Positions 34,122-43,825 of a stretch of 55,945 nucleotides of DNA are shown here, in pieces. The stretch comes from Porphyromonadaceae bacterium (GTDB taxonomy: Bacteria; Bacteroidota; Bacteroidia; Bacteroidales; Dysgonomonadaceae): positions 1 to 55,945 of the forward strand of contig JALHIE010000050.1 in the NCBI GenBank assembly GCA_022840285.1, in the 5' to 3' direction. The notes beneath the pieces were generated by a model. That model worked only from the letters and a program-made list of their open reading frames with translations. It did not search any database and had not been told where the DNA came from. Within the stretch, counting starts at the first letter, position 1; each line of letters opens with the position of its first letter. A program made the translations under genes and the position numbers.

Positions 34122-35618
34122 ATGGAAAAGATGGTGAAGTATTTTTTGACATTGTTAAGAATAGTTCTTGGATGGTATTTTCTTTTTGAGGGAATTTCTA
34201 AAATCCTTGTGCCCGGATGGACATCAAAAAATTACTTGTTGGGATCGACGTGGATTTTTTCTGATTTTTTTTATTGGCTTGCTTCCTCTCCTACACTTGT
34301 TGGAATTGTTGATTTTCTAAACATTTGGGGGCTGATTTTAATAGGAATTTCCTTATTTGTCGGACTGTTTGTTCGTTGGGCATCACTATTTGCTGCCATC
34401 TTATTGTTGTTTTATTTTGTAGCATATCCTCCAATCCCAGGATATACTTTTGGTGCAATTACCGAAGGGAACTACTTGTGGGTTAACAAAACCTTGATAG
34501 AATTTTTTCTACTGGTCGTATTTATTTTTTTGTCAGCAGATATGACGTATGGGTTAGACCGGTTAATTGCCGTATGGAAAGATGAACAAGCCAGAAGACC
34601 GGTCCCCCCGGAGCCACAGAAAGGACTGGTCGTCGGTCGTCGTGAACTGTTGAAAGATTTGATTTCCGTTCCATTTATAGGGGCGTTTGTTTACGCTGTT
34701 TATCGAAAAAAGAAATGGAATAGTTTTGAAGAAAAATACTTGGCCGGTAACCCGGATGCTGTAAGCAGTGCAACGATTCGATCATTTACATTTACATCAT
34801 TAAACAACCTTAAAGGGCTTTCACCCAAAGGGAAAATCGGAAATATTAACCTGAGCAGGCTAATCATAGGAGGTAACTTAATCGGTGGTTGGGCTCATTC
34901 CCGTGACCTGATCTATGTCTCAAAATTAGTTAAAGCCTACCATTCTGATGAAAAAGTGATGATGACTTTGCAACTTGCCGAAAAATGTGGCATAGATACT
35001 CTTCTCTGCAATCCTCAACTTGCACGCATAATTAACAAGTATTGGCGTGAAACAAAAGGGAAAATTCAATTTCTATCGGATTGCGGTCACAAAGATGGTT
35101 TTTTAGAAGGAATAAGAATATCACAAGAAGCTGGAGCGATAGCCATGTATTGTCAAGGTGAAATGACGGATAGGTTGGTAAGGCAAGGGAAATTATCAGA
35201 AATATCCGAGGGGTTAGAATTAATACGCAGTTACGGGAAACCTGCAGGAATAGGAGCCCACCGATTAGAAACGATCAAAGCTTGCGTAGAAAATGGAATA
35301 AAGCCGGATTTTTGGGTTAAAACACTTCACCATCATAATTATTGGTCTGCGCAACCGAACTCAGAATGGCACGATAATATGTATTGTTTCGAACCCCAGG
35401 AAACAATTGATTTTATGAATGCCCTAGAAGAACCGTGGATTGCATTCAAGGTGTTGGCTGCAGGTGCAATTGAGCCTAAAGATGGTTTCAAGTATGCATT
35501 TGACAACGGTGCTGATTTTATCTGTGTTGGGATGTATGATTTTCAAATTGTTGATGATACGAATATTCTTTTAGATACTCTGTCGAACGTACAGCGTGTA
35601 AGACCTTGGAGGGGTTGA
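34122..35618 (+). CDS. DoxX-like membrane domain fused to a TIM-barrel-like domain
   Basis: A 498-residue protein. The first 150 residues are a DoxX/MauE-type membrane domain with four hydrophobic helices (LRIVLGWYFLFEGISKI is the DoxX signature; also LLLVVFIFLSADMTYGLDR). A linker carries VVGRRELLKDLISVPFIGAFVYA, resembling a twin-arginine or anchor segment. The remaining 290 residues look like a TIM-barrel protein (LSRLIIGGNLIGGWAHSRDLI, CGIDTLLCNPQLA, GKPAGIGAHRLETIKACV, FKVLAAGAIEPKDGFKYAFDNGADFICVGM), faintly like aldo-keto reductase or aldolase folds. No catalytic site can be named. Base composition is visibly more AT-rich than in its neighbours. The fusion suggests a membrane-anchored oxidoreductase or lyase; the function is unknown. 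Confidence 0.7.
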   Translation: MEKMVKYFLTLLRIVLGWYFLFEGISKILVPGWTSKNYLLGSTWIFSDFFYWLASSPTLVGIVDFLNIWGLILIGISLFVGLFVRWASLFAAILLLFYFVAYPPIPGYTFGAITEGNYLWVNKTLIEFFLLVVFIFLSADMTYGLDRLIAVWKDEQARRPVPPEPQKGLVVGRRELLKDLISVPFIGAFVYAVYRKKKWNSFEEKYLAGNPDAVSSATIRSFTFTSLNNLKGLSPKGKIGNINLSRLIIGGNLIGGWAHSRDLIYVSKLVKAYHSDEKVMMTLQLAEKCGIDTLLCNPQLARIINKYWRETKGKIQFLSDCGHKDGFLEGIRISQEAGAIAMYCQGEMTDRLVRQGKLSEISEGLELIRSYGKPAGIGAHRLETIKACVENGIKPDFWVKTLHHHNYWSAQPNSEWHDNMYCFEPQETIDFMNALEEPWIAFKVLAAGAIEPKDGFKYAFDNGADFICVGMYDFQIVDDTNILLDTLSNVQRVRPWRG

Positions 35619-35937
35619 AAAATCCCGTTCTTAGTTTGACATCATCCTACGAAAGGTTGTGCTCACACTCTAGCCGACCGGTTGTGCAACGGACATAACC
35701 TCAATAAACTGATCGTGTGGTTGTGGAAAAATTACACACTCTGCCGTTTTTGTTGAAATAATCCTGTTTGATTTTGTTTTATGGGTTACCTTTGTTTCGG
35801 ATTCATTAATAAACAATAGAATTACGCGCATTGATTTTTATTTTAATCCAACCAAAATCTTAACTATGTTTTTATTTTTTTCGTTTACACCCAACACTTT
35901 ATTGATCTCGTTTGTTATATCCTAAAATGCAACCGGT
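35619..35937 (+). other. Gene-free gap with a -7 box for the CYTH gene
   Basis: A 319-nt gap. TACCTTTG at 35787-35794 is an exact -7 match and would give a leader of about 137 nt before the CYTH gene. The segment 35640-35720 is GC-richer (CTAGCCGACCGGTTGTGCAA) than its surroundings and looks like a relic, but I cannot assign it. No RNA gene or terminator was recognised. Confidence 0.35.
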
Positions 35938-36408
35938 ATGGGCTACGAAATTGAACGTAAATTCCTGGTCAGCGGCGAATACAAATCACAGGCGTACGAC
36001 CACTATGTTATGAAGCAGGGTTATCTCTCCCTGTCGGGTATCAGCGTGGTGCGGATACGTGTGAAAGGAGAGAAAGGGTATATCACTGTCAAAGGTGCTG
36101 TAGGAGATGGAGGTATCACCCGGCGTGAGTGGGAGTATGAAATCCCGCTCCGTGATGCGGAAGAGATGCTGCTCCTCTGTGAAGATGCCGTGATTGAGAA
36201 GATCCGTTACCTGGTGAATGTGGGAAAACATACCTTTGAGGTAGATGAATTCGGCGGGGAGAACGAAGGATTGCAAATTGCCGAGTTGGAGCTGGAGAGT
36301 GAAGAGGAGCCCTACGAAAAACCCGGATGGTTGGGTCCCGAGGTTACCGGTAATGTTCGCTATTACAACTCTTATCTTTCCATCCATCCCTACAGAGAGT
36401 GGGCATAG
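35938..36408 (+). CDS. CYTH-domain (triphosphate tunnel) protein
   Basis: A 156-residue CYTH protein beginning with the signature MGYEIERKFLV (ExExK). The antiparallel tunnel strands supply alternating charged residues: VVRIRVKGEKGYITVKG, REWEYEIPL, KIRYLVNVGKHTFEVDEF and LQIAELELESEEE. Bacterial members of this size are usually inorganic triphosphatases or of unknown activity; a few relatives are class IV adenylate cyclases. The activity here is not determined. It is convergent with ilvE, and the two genes share one bidirectional terminator 10 nt after the stop codon. Confidence 0.88.
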   Translation: MGYEIERKFLVSGEYKSQAYDHYVMKQGYLSLSGISVVRIRVKGEKGYITVKGAVGDGGITRREWEYEIPLRDAEEMLLLCEDAVIEKIRYLVNVGKHTFEVDEFGGENEGLQIAELELESEEEPYEKPGWLGPEVTGNVRYYNSYLSIHPYREWA

Positions 36409-36418
36409 CGGTAACAAA

Positions 36419-36440
36419 AAAAGCGGCGATCGCCGCTTTT
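36419..36440. terminator. Bidirectional terminator between CYTH gene and ilvE
   Basis: A perfect 22-bp palindrome: AAAAGCGGCGA at 36419-36429 and its complement at 36430-36440. The A run on one side and T run on the other serve both strands. It ends 4 nt before the ilvE stop codon. Confidence 0.8.
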
Positions 36441-36444
36441 GGTC

Positions 36445-37464
36445 TTATTCAACAATGGTCACCCATCCGTGCGCATCCGGCTCGTCACCGTACTGGATAG
36501 CGCGAAGTTTTTTGTACAATTTTTCCGAGATCGGACCGGCTTTCCCGTCTTTGCAGAACGGGTAGGTTTTGTTTTCCGCCAGGTCGTCGATGCGCAGGAT
36601 CGGGCTGATTACTGCGGCCGTTCCGCAAGCTCCGGCTTCTTCAAAGGTGCCCAGCTCTTCTTCGGGAACACGACGGCGTTCCACTTTCATTCCCATATCT
36701 TCTGCCAGTTGCATCAAGCTTTTGTTGGTAATGGAAGGCAGGATTGAAGTTGATTCGGGCGTAATATAAGTGTTGTTTTTGATGCCGAAAAAGTTGGCAG
36801 GTCCGCATTCATCCAGGTATTTTTTCTCTTTGGCATCGAGGTAAAGGACAGCTGAATAGCCCATTTTGTGGGCTTTTTCACCCGCAGTGAGGCTGGCGGC
36901 GTAGTTGCCGCCCACTTTGAAGGTCCCGGTTCCCAGTGGAGCAGCACGGTCGTATTCGCGTAAGATCACCATGGGGGTAGGTTTGAACCCCTCTTTAAAA
37001 TAGGGGCCTACGGGGGTTACAAAAATCAGGAAAGTGTATTCCGATGCCGGCTTCACCCCTACTTGAGCACTGGTTCCTATCAGCAGTGGGCGGATATATA
37101 ACGAGGCACCGCTTTCGTAAGGCGGAACAAACCGTTCGTTTTTCTTTACGGCCAGCAAAACCATCTCTTCAAACAGCTCCACGGGAAGTTCAGCCATCAT
37201 GATACCGCGGCACGACGATTGGAGGCGCAAGGCATTCTCGCGCATTCGGAAAATACGAATTTTCCCGTCCTTTCCTTTAAAGGCCTTCAATCCTTCAAAC
37301 ACTTCCTGCCCATAATGCAGGCAGGTGGCAGCCATGTGGATGTTTAAAAATTCAGAGGTATCAATTTGTGGTTCACTCCATTCTCCATCCTTGAAATAGG
37401 CGCGGACATTGAAGTCTGTTTTCATATAGCCGAACGATAAATCGGCCCAATTGATCGTATCCAT
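36445..37464 (-). CDS. ilvE: Branched-chain amino-acid aminotransferase
   Basis: A 339-residue fold-type IV PLP enzyme that transfers the amino group between glutamate and Leu, Ile or Val 2-oxoacids. HYGQEVFEGLKAFKGKDG and FRMRENALRLQSSCRGIMM are the family N-terminal motifs. The PLP lysine lies in GTGTFKVGGNYAAS. The C-terminal TFEEAGACGTAAVISPILRI binds the PLP phosphate. It is complete. It is divergent from dnaG, with 112 nt between the starts, and isolated from other ilv genes. Confidence 0.94.
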   Translation of the reverse strand: MDTINWADLSFGYMKTDFNVRAYFKDGEWSEPQIDTSEFLNIHMAATCLHYGQEVFEGLKAFKGKDGKIRIFRMRENALRLQSSCRGIMMAELPVELFEEMVLLAVKKNERFVPPYESGASLYIRPLLIGTSAQVGVKPASEYTFLIFVTPVGPYFKEGFKPTPMVILREYDRAAPLGTGTFKVGGNYAASLTAGEKAHKMGYSAVLYLDAKEKKYLDECGPANFFGIKNNTYITPESTSILPSITNKSLMQLAEDMGMKVERRRVPEEELGTFEEAGACGTAAVISPILRIDDLAENKTYPFCKDGKAGPISEKLYKKLRAIQYGDEPDAHGWVTIVE

Positions 37465-37576
37465 TTTTGTTGTGTTTAAAATAATAAAGTCAGGTTTTAT
37501 ACCTTACACAAAAGTAACATTTATTTTCAAATTATCCTTTATTGACGATTAATTTCACTATTTTCGTATTCCCAAA

Positions 37577-39631
37577 ATGATCGATTCACAAACCATAGAA
37601 CGGATTCAGGACACAGCTCAGATCGTTGATGTGGTGTCTGATTTTGTTACGCTTCGCCGTAGAGGTGTTAACTTTGTGGGATTATGTCCGTTTCACGACG
37701 ACCGGACTCCCTCGTTCTATGTGTCGCCTGCTAAAAACATTTGTAAGTGCTTCGCTTGCGGAGAAGGCGGTTCCTCCGTGCATTTTATCATGAAGCACGA
37801 GCAGCTTTCCTACTACGAAGCACTGAAATTCCTGGCCAGAAAATACAACATTGAAGTTGTTGAAAAAGAGCTGACAAGCGAGGAAAAACAAGCCCAGAGC
37901 GATCGAGACAGCATGTTCATCCTGAACGAGTTCGCTCGCGATTATTTTGTAAAAAAGCTTCACGGCGATCCGGAGGGAAAAGCCATAGGGTTAAGTTATT
38001 TCAAGGAACGCGGGTTCCGGGACGATATAATCAAAAAATTTCAGTTGGGTTACAGTCTCGAACAGCGCGATGCTTTTTCGGAAGAAGCGCAACGGGCCGG
38101 TTACAGACGCGACTATCTGTTAAAAACCGGCCTTTCTGCCGGAGGAGAGAATAACAGCCCGCTGATCGACCGTTTTCGGGGGAGGGTTATTTTTCCGGTA
38201 CACACCCTGTCGGGGAAAGTGGTGGCTTTCGGCGGCCGTATTCTCAAAAAGGCGGAGAACACAGGAAAATACGTAAATTCACCGGAAAGTGAGATCTACT
38301 CCAAAAGCAACGAGCTCTACGGGATATATTTCTCCAAAAGCGCCATTGTTAAAGCCGATAAGTGTTTTCTAGTTGAAGGCTATACCGATGTGTTATCGAT
38401 GCATCAGGCTGGAATTGAGAACGTAGTCGCATCTTCGGGAACAGCACTTACCCACGGGCAGATACGGATGATTCACCGGTTTTCCGAAAACATTACGGTC
38501 CTTTACGATGGTGATGCAGCTGGTATCAAGGCTGCTCTGAGGGGTATCGATTTGCTGCTGGAAGACGGAATGAACGTAAGGGTGGTGTTGTTGCCCGAAG
38601 GCGAGGATCCCGATTCGTTTGCCCGAAAGCAGAATGCCGAAAAGTTCAATCGTTTTATTGATGAGCATGAACAGGACTTTATCCGCTTTAAAACCAATTT
38701 ACTGTTGGATGAGGTCGGGAATGATCCCATCAAAAAAGCCGGGCTTATCACGAACATCGTCCAGAGTATAGCGCTTATTCCAGACAACATCAAACGCTCC
38801 GTTTACATCCAGGACACGGCAACATTGCTTAATACGCGCGAAGATGTTGTCATTGCTGCAGTCAATAAAATCAGGATCAGGAATTACGAAAAGAAAAAGG
38901 AACAGCGCGAGAAGGAAGAATCCCGGGAAGCAGCTGTTGGAGCGGTATCCTCACCCGGCGATATTGCAGATAACGGAAGCCGTAAGATCTTAACGGCAAG
39001 AAATCCTTATGAAAAACCGGAACGCGAACTGATCCGGTACATCATACGGTACGGGACGCTGCCCATCTTTGTGAGGTACGAAAAAGAGAAACAAAAAGTA
39101 GAAGGGGAAGAGATCGAGGTGGAGGTAACCATCGAGGACGGACCGTCCGTTATCGAGGTTATCCGGTTCGATCTCATGAGGGATAAATTCATTTTCTCAG
39201 GTGAAGTTTTTTTCTCCAATACCTTATACCGGGCAATTTTTGACGAAGCCTGCGGGAAAGTAAACGATGAGTCATTCGTCTGCGACAAGTATTTTCTCAC
39301 CCATCACGACCCCCGGATTAGCAAACTGGCTACCGACCTAATCAGCGACAAATACCAGTTGAGCAAGATCCACGCAAAGTCAATCGGTGAGAGTGAAGAT
39401 GAAAAAAGCTCGCGTCTTCGTGAACGAAACTCACTGGACAAGCTGGTTGTCCGTGCCACTACAGAGCTTAAAAATGCCCACGTGATGCAGCGGATAAACG
39501 GAGTGAAAAAAAGCATAGAAACTGCAGATGCCCAGCAACAACTGGAGTTGATGAACGAACTCCGTCAATTGCAGGACCTGAAAAAAGTGCTGGCTAAAAA
39601 TCTGGGAGAAAGGATAATCCTGAGGTATTAG
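37577..39631 (+). CDS. dnaG: DNA primase
   Basis: A 684-residue primase that lays RNA primers at the replication fork. The N-terminal zinc ribbon is intact (VGLCPFHDDRTPSF, then CKCFACGEGG). The catalytic core follows (FKERGFRDDIIKKFQLGYS; RFRGRVIFPVHTLSGKVVAFGGR). The Toprim motifs are CFLVEGYTDVLSMHQAG and VLYDGDAAG. The C-terminal helicase-interaction region (about 440-684) is charged and poorly conserved, as expected. It is followed 28 nt later by the ABC transporter gene. It lies about 16 kb to the right of the candidate origin, without rpsU or rpoD neighbours. Confidence 0.95.
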   Translation: MIDSQTIERIQDTAQIVDVVSDFVTLRRRGVNFVGLCPFHDDRTPSFYVSPAKNICKCFACGEGGSSVHFIMKHEQLSYYEALKFLARKYNIEVVEKELTSEEKQAQSDRDSMFILNEFARDYFVKKLHGDPEGKAIGLSYFKERGFRDDIIKKFQLGYSLEQRDAFSEEAQRAGYRRDYLLKTGLSAGGENNSPLIDRFRGRVIFPVHTLSGKVVAFGGRILKKAENTGKYVNSPESEIYSKSNELYGIYFSKSAIVKADKCFLVEGYTDVLSMHQAGIENVVASSGTALTHGQIRMIHRFSENITVLYDGDAAGIKAALRGIDLLLEDGMNVRVVLLPEGEDPDSFARKQNAEKFNRFIDEHEQDFIRFKTNLLLDEVGNDPIKKAGLITNIVQSIALIPDNIKRSVYIQDTATLLNTREDVVIAAVNKIRIRNYEKKKEQREKEESREAAVGAVSSPGDIADNGSRKILTARNPYEKPERELIRYIIRYGTLPIFVRYEKEKQKVEGEEIEVEVTIEDGPSVIEVIRFDLMRDKFIFSGEVFFSNTLYRAIFDEACGKVNDESFVCDKYFLTHHDPRISKLATDLISDKYQLSKIHAKSIGESEDEKSSRLRERNSLDKLVVRATTELKNAHVMQRINGVKKSIETADAQQQLELMNELRQLQDLKKVLAKNLGERIILRY

Positions 39632-39659
39632 AAGTCCACTGAATAACAACCGAATATAA

Positions 39660-40559
39660 ATGTACTTAGAAACCACCAACGTTGTAAAACAATATGCCAA
39701 CCATTTGGCGCTGAATAAGGTAAGCATCCGGGTTCCCCGGGGGACGGTTTTCGGGCTGCTGGGACCGAACGGAGCGGGGAAAACCACCCTTATCCGCATC
39801 ATCACACGTATCACTGCGCCCGACAGCGGTGAGGTGCTTATCAACGGACGTCCGTCAAGAAGTGATGACGTGTTCAATATCGGATACCTGCCCGAGGAGC
39901 GCGGGTTGTACAAAAAAATGAAAGTGGGCGAACAGGCCATGTACCTGGCTCAACTGCGCGGATTATCGAAAGCTGACGCACATCGCGAACTGATGGTTTG
40001 GTTCAGGCGGTTCGATATCGTGAATTGGTACAACCGCAAAGTGGAGGAATTATCGAAAGGGATGCAACAGAAAGTGCAGTTTATCTCCACCGTCATCCAC
40101 AACCCCGACCTGATGATCTTCGATGAACCGTTCAGCGGCTTCGACCCGGTGAACGCCGAGATGATAAAGAACGAAATGCTCCGCCTGAAAGCCGAGGGAA
40201 AGACCATTATCCTTTCCACACACAACATGGAGTCGGTGGAAGCGCTGTGCGACAACATCGCGCTTATTCACCGGTCGCAGGTTGTCCTGCAGGGAAAGGT
40301 CTTCGATATCCGGCGAGAACACCGGACCAACATCTTTCGTTTTCGTCTCCGCGACAACGATTTTTCGTTTGAACACCCCTCTTTCACGCTGGTCTCAAAA
40401 GAGCCCTACCACGAATTTACCGATATCCGGATCAGGAAACAACCCGAAGTTGCCACCAATGAACTGGCAAAACTTATTTTCGATAAATTCGATGTGGTGG
40501 CATACGACGAGGAAATACCTACGATGAACGATGTTTTCATTGAAACCGTATCAAGCTAA
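39660..40559 (+). CDS. ABC-2 type exporter, ATP-binding protein
   Basis: A 299-residue ATPase that powers an ABC-2 exporter of the NatA type. Walker A is GPNGAGKTT, the signature motif is LSKGMQQK, Walker B is LMIFDEPFSGFDP and the switch histidine is in STHNM. A C-terminal regulatory domain of the DUF4162 type occupies about 215-299. The substrate is unknown. Relatives include Na+ and drug exporters. Its stop codon precedes the permease ATG at 40564 by 4 nt, so the two are coupled; the permease, however, is broken. Confidence 0.92.
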   Translation: MYLETTNVVKQYANHLALNKVSIRVPRGTVFGLLGPNGAGKTTLIRIITRITAPDSGEVLINGRPSRSDDVFNIGYLPEERGLYKKMKVGEQAMYLAQLRGLSKADAHRELMVWFRRFDIVNWYNRKVEELSKGMQQKVQFISTVIHNPDLMIFDEPFSGFDPVNAEMIKNEMLRLKAEGKTIILSTHNMESVEALCDNIALIHRSQVVLQGKVFDIRREHRTNIFRFRLRDNDFSFEHPSFTLVSKEPYHEFTDIRIRKQPEVATNELAKLIFDKFDVVAYDEEIPTMNDVFIETVSS

Positions 40560-40563
40560 AATT

Positions 40564-41804
40564 ATGAATACCTTATCATTGGTTATACAACGCGAATACC
40601 TTACCCGGGTAAGAAAAAGATCGTTTATCATCATGACGCTGCTGATGCCGTTGCTGATGGTGGCATTGTCGTTTGTGCCCCTGTGGCTCTCCACCTTGAA
40701 CGACGGTGCGGTAAAAAACATCGCTGTCATCGACAATACCGGCATGTATGCGCCGTTATTGAAATCCACCGACCTCTATCGATTCCAGGTTATTAACGAT
40801 GCGCAACAAGATGAGTATCAATCGAAAATAGGAAAAGATCTGTTTGCTATCCTGCAGATTACCGACGACCTGAGCAGAAACAACCAGGCCGTGACCATCT
40901 TATCTGAAAAGCAGACGCCGCAGGAACTGCGCACGATGGTAGAAAGTGCACTGAGCGAAAAGGTTATGGAACAGCGGCTGGACGACTTGTCGCAGCAGGG
41001 CAACGTAAACGCGGAAGCCATCTCGGAGGTTCGTTCCATCATTGAGGCCGGTTCTGAAATTTCGGTGAAAACGATGAAATGGGGAGACGACGGGACAGTG
41101 TCGGAATCATCCACCGAGATTGCCACCATTATCGGAATGGTATTTACCGTTCTCATCTACATGTTTATCCTGATGTACGGAAACATGGTGATGCAGGCTG
41201 TTCTGGAAGAGAAAAAAAGCCGTGTGGTGGAAGTGATGGTTTCGTCGGTGAAGCCTGTCAACCTGTTGGTCGGAAAAGTTGCCGGGATCGGGTTGGTGGG
41301 GATTACCCAGCTCGTTATCTGGGGAGTGCTGACCGGGGTGTTGTTTACCTCGCTCTCCCTGTTTATTGCTTCACCACAACAAGCCCCGGGGGCCGTGCCG
41401 GCCGGGATGAGCAGCTTCGACACGGAGGGAATCATGAAAGCCGTATTGAGTGTCAACTGGTTTGAGATCATCGTTTACTTTTTGCTTTTCTTCGTAGGGG
41501 GATACATCCTGTATGCTTCCATTTTCGCATGTTTGCCTTTTTTGCCGGATTTTACAGCGTAAGCAATCCCGACGGGCCGTTGGCTTTCTGGGGCTCCTTG
41601 ATTCCGTTTACATCGCCCATTGTGATGATGGTGCGGCTGCCGTTCGGAATCCCGCTGTGGGAGAAACTGTTTTCGCTGGTGCTGCTTTACGGGACGTTTA
41701 TACTTATCTCTTTCTTTGCCGCTAAGATCTACCGGGTGGGTATCTTGATGTACGGCAAGAAACCATCGGTTAAGGAGATGATCAAGTGGGTGAAATATAA
41801 GTGA
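40564..41804 (+). pseudogene. ABC-2 type permease, broken by an out-of-frame deletion
   Basis: The first frame (40564-41562, 332 residues) begins MNTLSLVIQREYLTRVRKRSF with an N-terminal membrane helix, then an extracytoplasmic domain. It continues through membrane helices (IIGMVFTVLIYMFILMYGN; LVGKVAGIGLVGITQLVIWGV) up to GGYILYASIFA. It then leaves frame. Homology resumes at about 41532 in another frame with FFAGFYSVSNPDGPLAFWGS and runs to 41804. Relatives have about 28 residues between, typically with an AIGSAVDNEADTQQ motif; these are missing. This is a deletion of roughly 80 nt near 41537. The start at 40564 is preferred over the in-frame ATG at 40531, which overlaps the ATPase. Without repair the last two helices are lost, so export is probably abolished. 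Confidence 0.82.
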
Positions 41805-41820
41805 TTGAAAATCCTAACTC

Positions 41821-43825
41821 ATGAAGCAGAAACTCATTTTTTTCTTTTTGTTTACCGCAAGCCTGGTGAACGCGCAGCAAAAACCTTCTCAACGGTGGCT
41901 CGACCAGAAATTTTCGATGTTTATTCACTTCGGATTGTACTCCGTTTATGGCGGAGTTTATAATGGAGAGCCCGTTCGGCGCGGTTACAGCGAACAGATC
42001 CAGTCGTTTGCCGGGATTTTCAGCGATTGGTACGCAAGTACCGCTCAGGAATTTAACCCGGTAAAATGGAATCCCGATGAAATAGTAAAGCTCGCCAAGG
42101 ATGCCGGAATGCGCTCCATTGTTTTTACATCCAAGCATCACGACGGGTTTTGCATGTACCATTCCCGGTACACCGATTTCAATATCGTGGATGCCACGCC
42201 TTACAAGCGCGATCTGATGAAAGAGCTGGCAGAAGCCTGCCGCCGCGGAGGGATAGACTTTTCGGTTTATTATTCCCTTATCGATTGGAACTTTCCGCAA
42301 GCTTATCCTATCTCGAGCCACAATGCGGACCCGCTCACGGAAGAACACTACCGGTTCAACCTGAAGCAGGTGGAGGAGATCATGACAAACTACGGCGATA
42401 TTTCGGAAATCTGGTTCGATATGGGTTCGCTCACGCCTACTCAAAGCCAAGGATTGTACGAGCTGGTCAGCCGCTTGCAGCCGCAGTGTATGATCAGCGG
42501 ACGGTTGGGCAACGATTGGGTGGATTTTGCCGTGATGGCCGATAACGAATATCCCGATTATAAGCTCGGCGTGCCGTGGCAGACCGCCGCCTCCATCTTT
42601 TCCGAAACGTGGGGTTATCGCTCGTGGCAGGAGCGGGGAGAGGTTCGGCCGAAAGTGGAAGAGAAGATCGCCAGCCTGATAAGGGTGATCAGCCGTGGCG
42701 GGAATTACCTGCTCAATATCGGTCCCAGGGGCGACGGATCGGTGGTGGAGTTTGAGCGGGATGTGTTGGCCGGTATCGGTAAATGGATAAAAGCGAATGC
42801 CGAAGCCATTTACGGCACGAATGCCAGCCCGTTCGACCAGCCATTCGCCTGGGGCAGCGTAACCACGAAAGGCAACGACCTGTTTGCCTTTGTGGAAAAA
42901 TTACCTGCCATACGTTTGTCGGGATTTTCCGGAAAAGTGAGCGAGGTACTTCTGCTGGCATCGGGCGAATCCTGCCGGTTTTCCCAAAAAGGGAACTCGG
43001 TTGTGATTGATCTTCCGCAAAGAATCTCCGGGGAATTTATTCCTGTTTTAAAGATCCGGCTTGAAAAAGGATTTAAAGTTCTTCCTTCAACCGTTGTAGC
43101 CGGCAATGTGCTTTCGCCACAAAACGCCACACCCGTATTCGGCCATTCTAGCTTAAACTATTACGGCGGATACAAGAGCCTGATCGGGTACGGCTGGAGG
43201 GTGTCCTCAGGCAAAAGAGCGGGGAGCCCGGAACTTGTGTATACGGACAACGAACGGGGGCGTCGTCTCCATATCGAGATCGACGGAAAGACACAAGCCG
43301 TTGTGCTTAACGGTGGCAGCCCCAGGATCGAAAAGTTGAAAAAGAACACGGTGAAGTGGGGCAGTTTATACAGAAAACCCGGACGCGGCGTGTTTGGATA
43401 TGTGGAAGAGGAGGGTATGGCTGTCGTGAATGTCCGTGCGGAGGATTCGGGATGGGAACCCGTCAGTCATTTCCGGTACGGTGAGCCCTACTCAGGCCAT
43501 AGCGGTGGAGGTAGGCAGTGGAAACGGGGTATATATGTTGCTCAACGGAGCATACCTCACTGCACATTTATCTCCCCAGAGCACAAAATTCGGCAAGGAG
43601 ATTGTCCTTCTTCCCCTCCGAGAGGGCCTGAATCAATTGGTTATAAAACACTATAACGGATACGAGAAAGACCTGAGTTACAGTTTGCAACCTCTCGAAG
43701 AATGGTCGATCTACTCTCAACAACTTCCGGTAATACGGATAAATCAATCGGTTTCCATACGTGCTGCAGATGCGGAGTCGAAAGTGGCGCCGTTGAGGAT
43801 GAACAATTTAAGGATTATAAAATGA
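41821..43825 (+). pseudogene. GH29 alpha-L-fucosidase with a frameshift in the C-terminal part
   Basis: A secreted family-29 glycosidase (signal MKQKLIFFFLFTASLVNAQ). The TIM barrel shows SMFIHFGLYSVYGG, FTSKHHDGFCMY and the nucleophile aspartate in SEIWFDMG (D200), followed by SRGGNYLLNIGPRGDG. It is intact in frame 1 to about nt 43490 (GWEPVSHFRYG). The C-terminal beta-sandwich then continues in another frame (AIAVEVGSGNGVYMLLNGAYLTAHL, then EIVLLPLREGLNQLVIKHY) to 43825. The in-frame product runs to 43658 with an unrelated tail. The catalytic domain survives, so partial activity is possible. The true C-terminus overlaps the dusB start (ATGA), arguing that the second frame is the original end. 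Confidence 0.85.

Noticed and set aside
33730..35937. Integrated island at tRNA-Arg
   Set aside because: The AT-rich DoxX fusion gene suggested it, but no repeat of the tRNA 3' end, integrase or mobility gene was found.
43430..43825. Separate gene starting at 43430
   Set aside because: Its first 25 codons are the shadow of the fucosidase frame; the rest is the natural continuation of the fucosidase.
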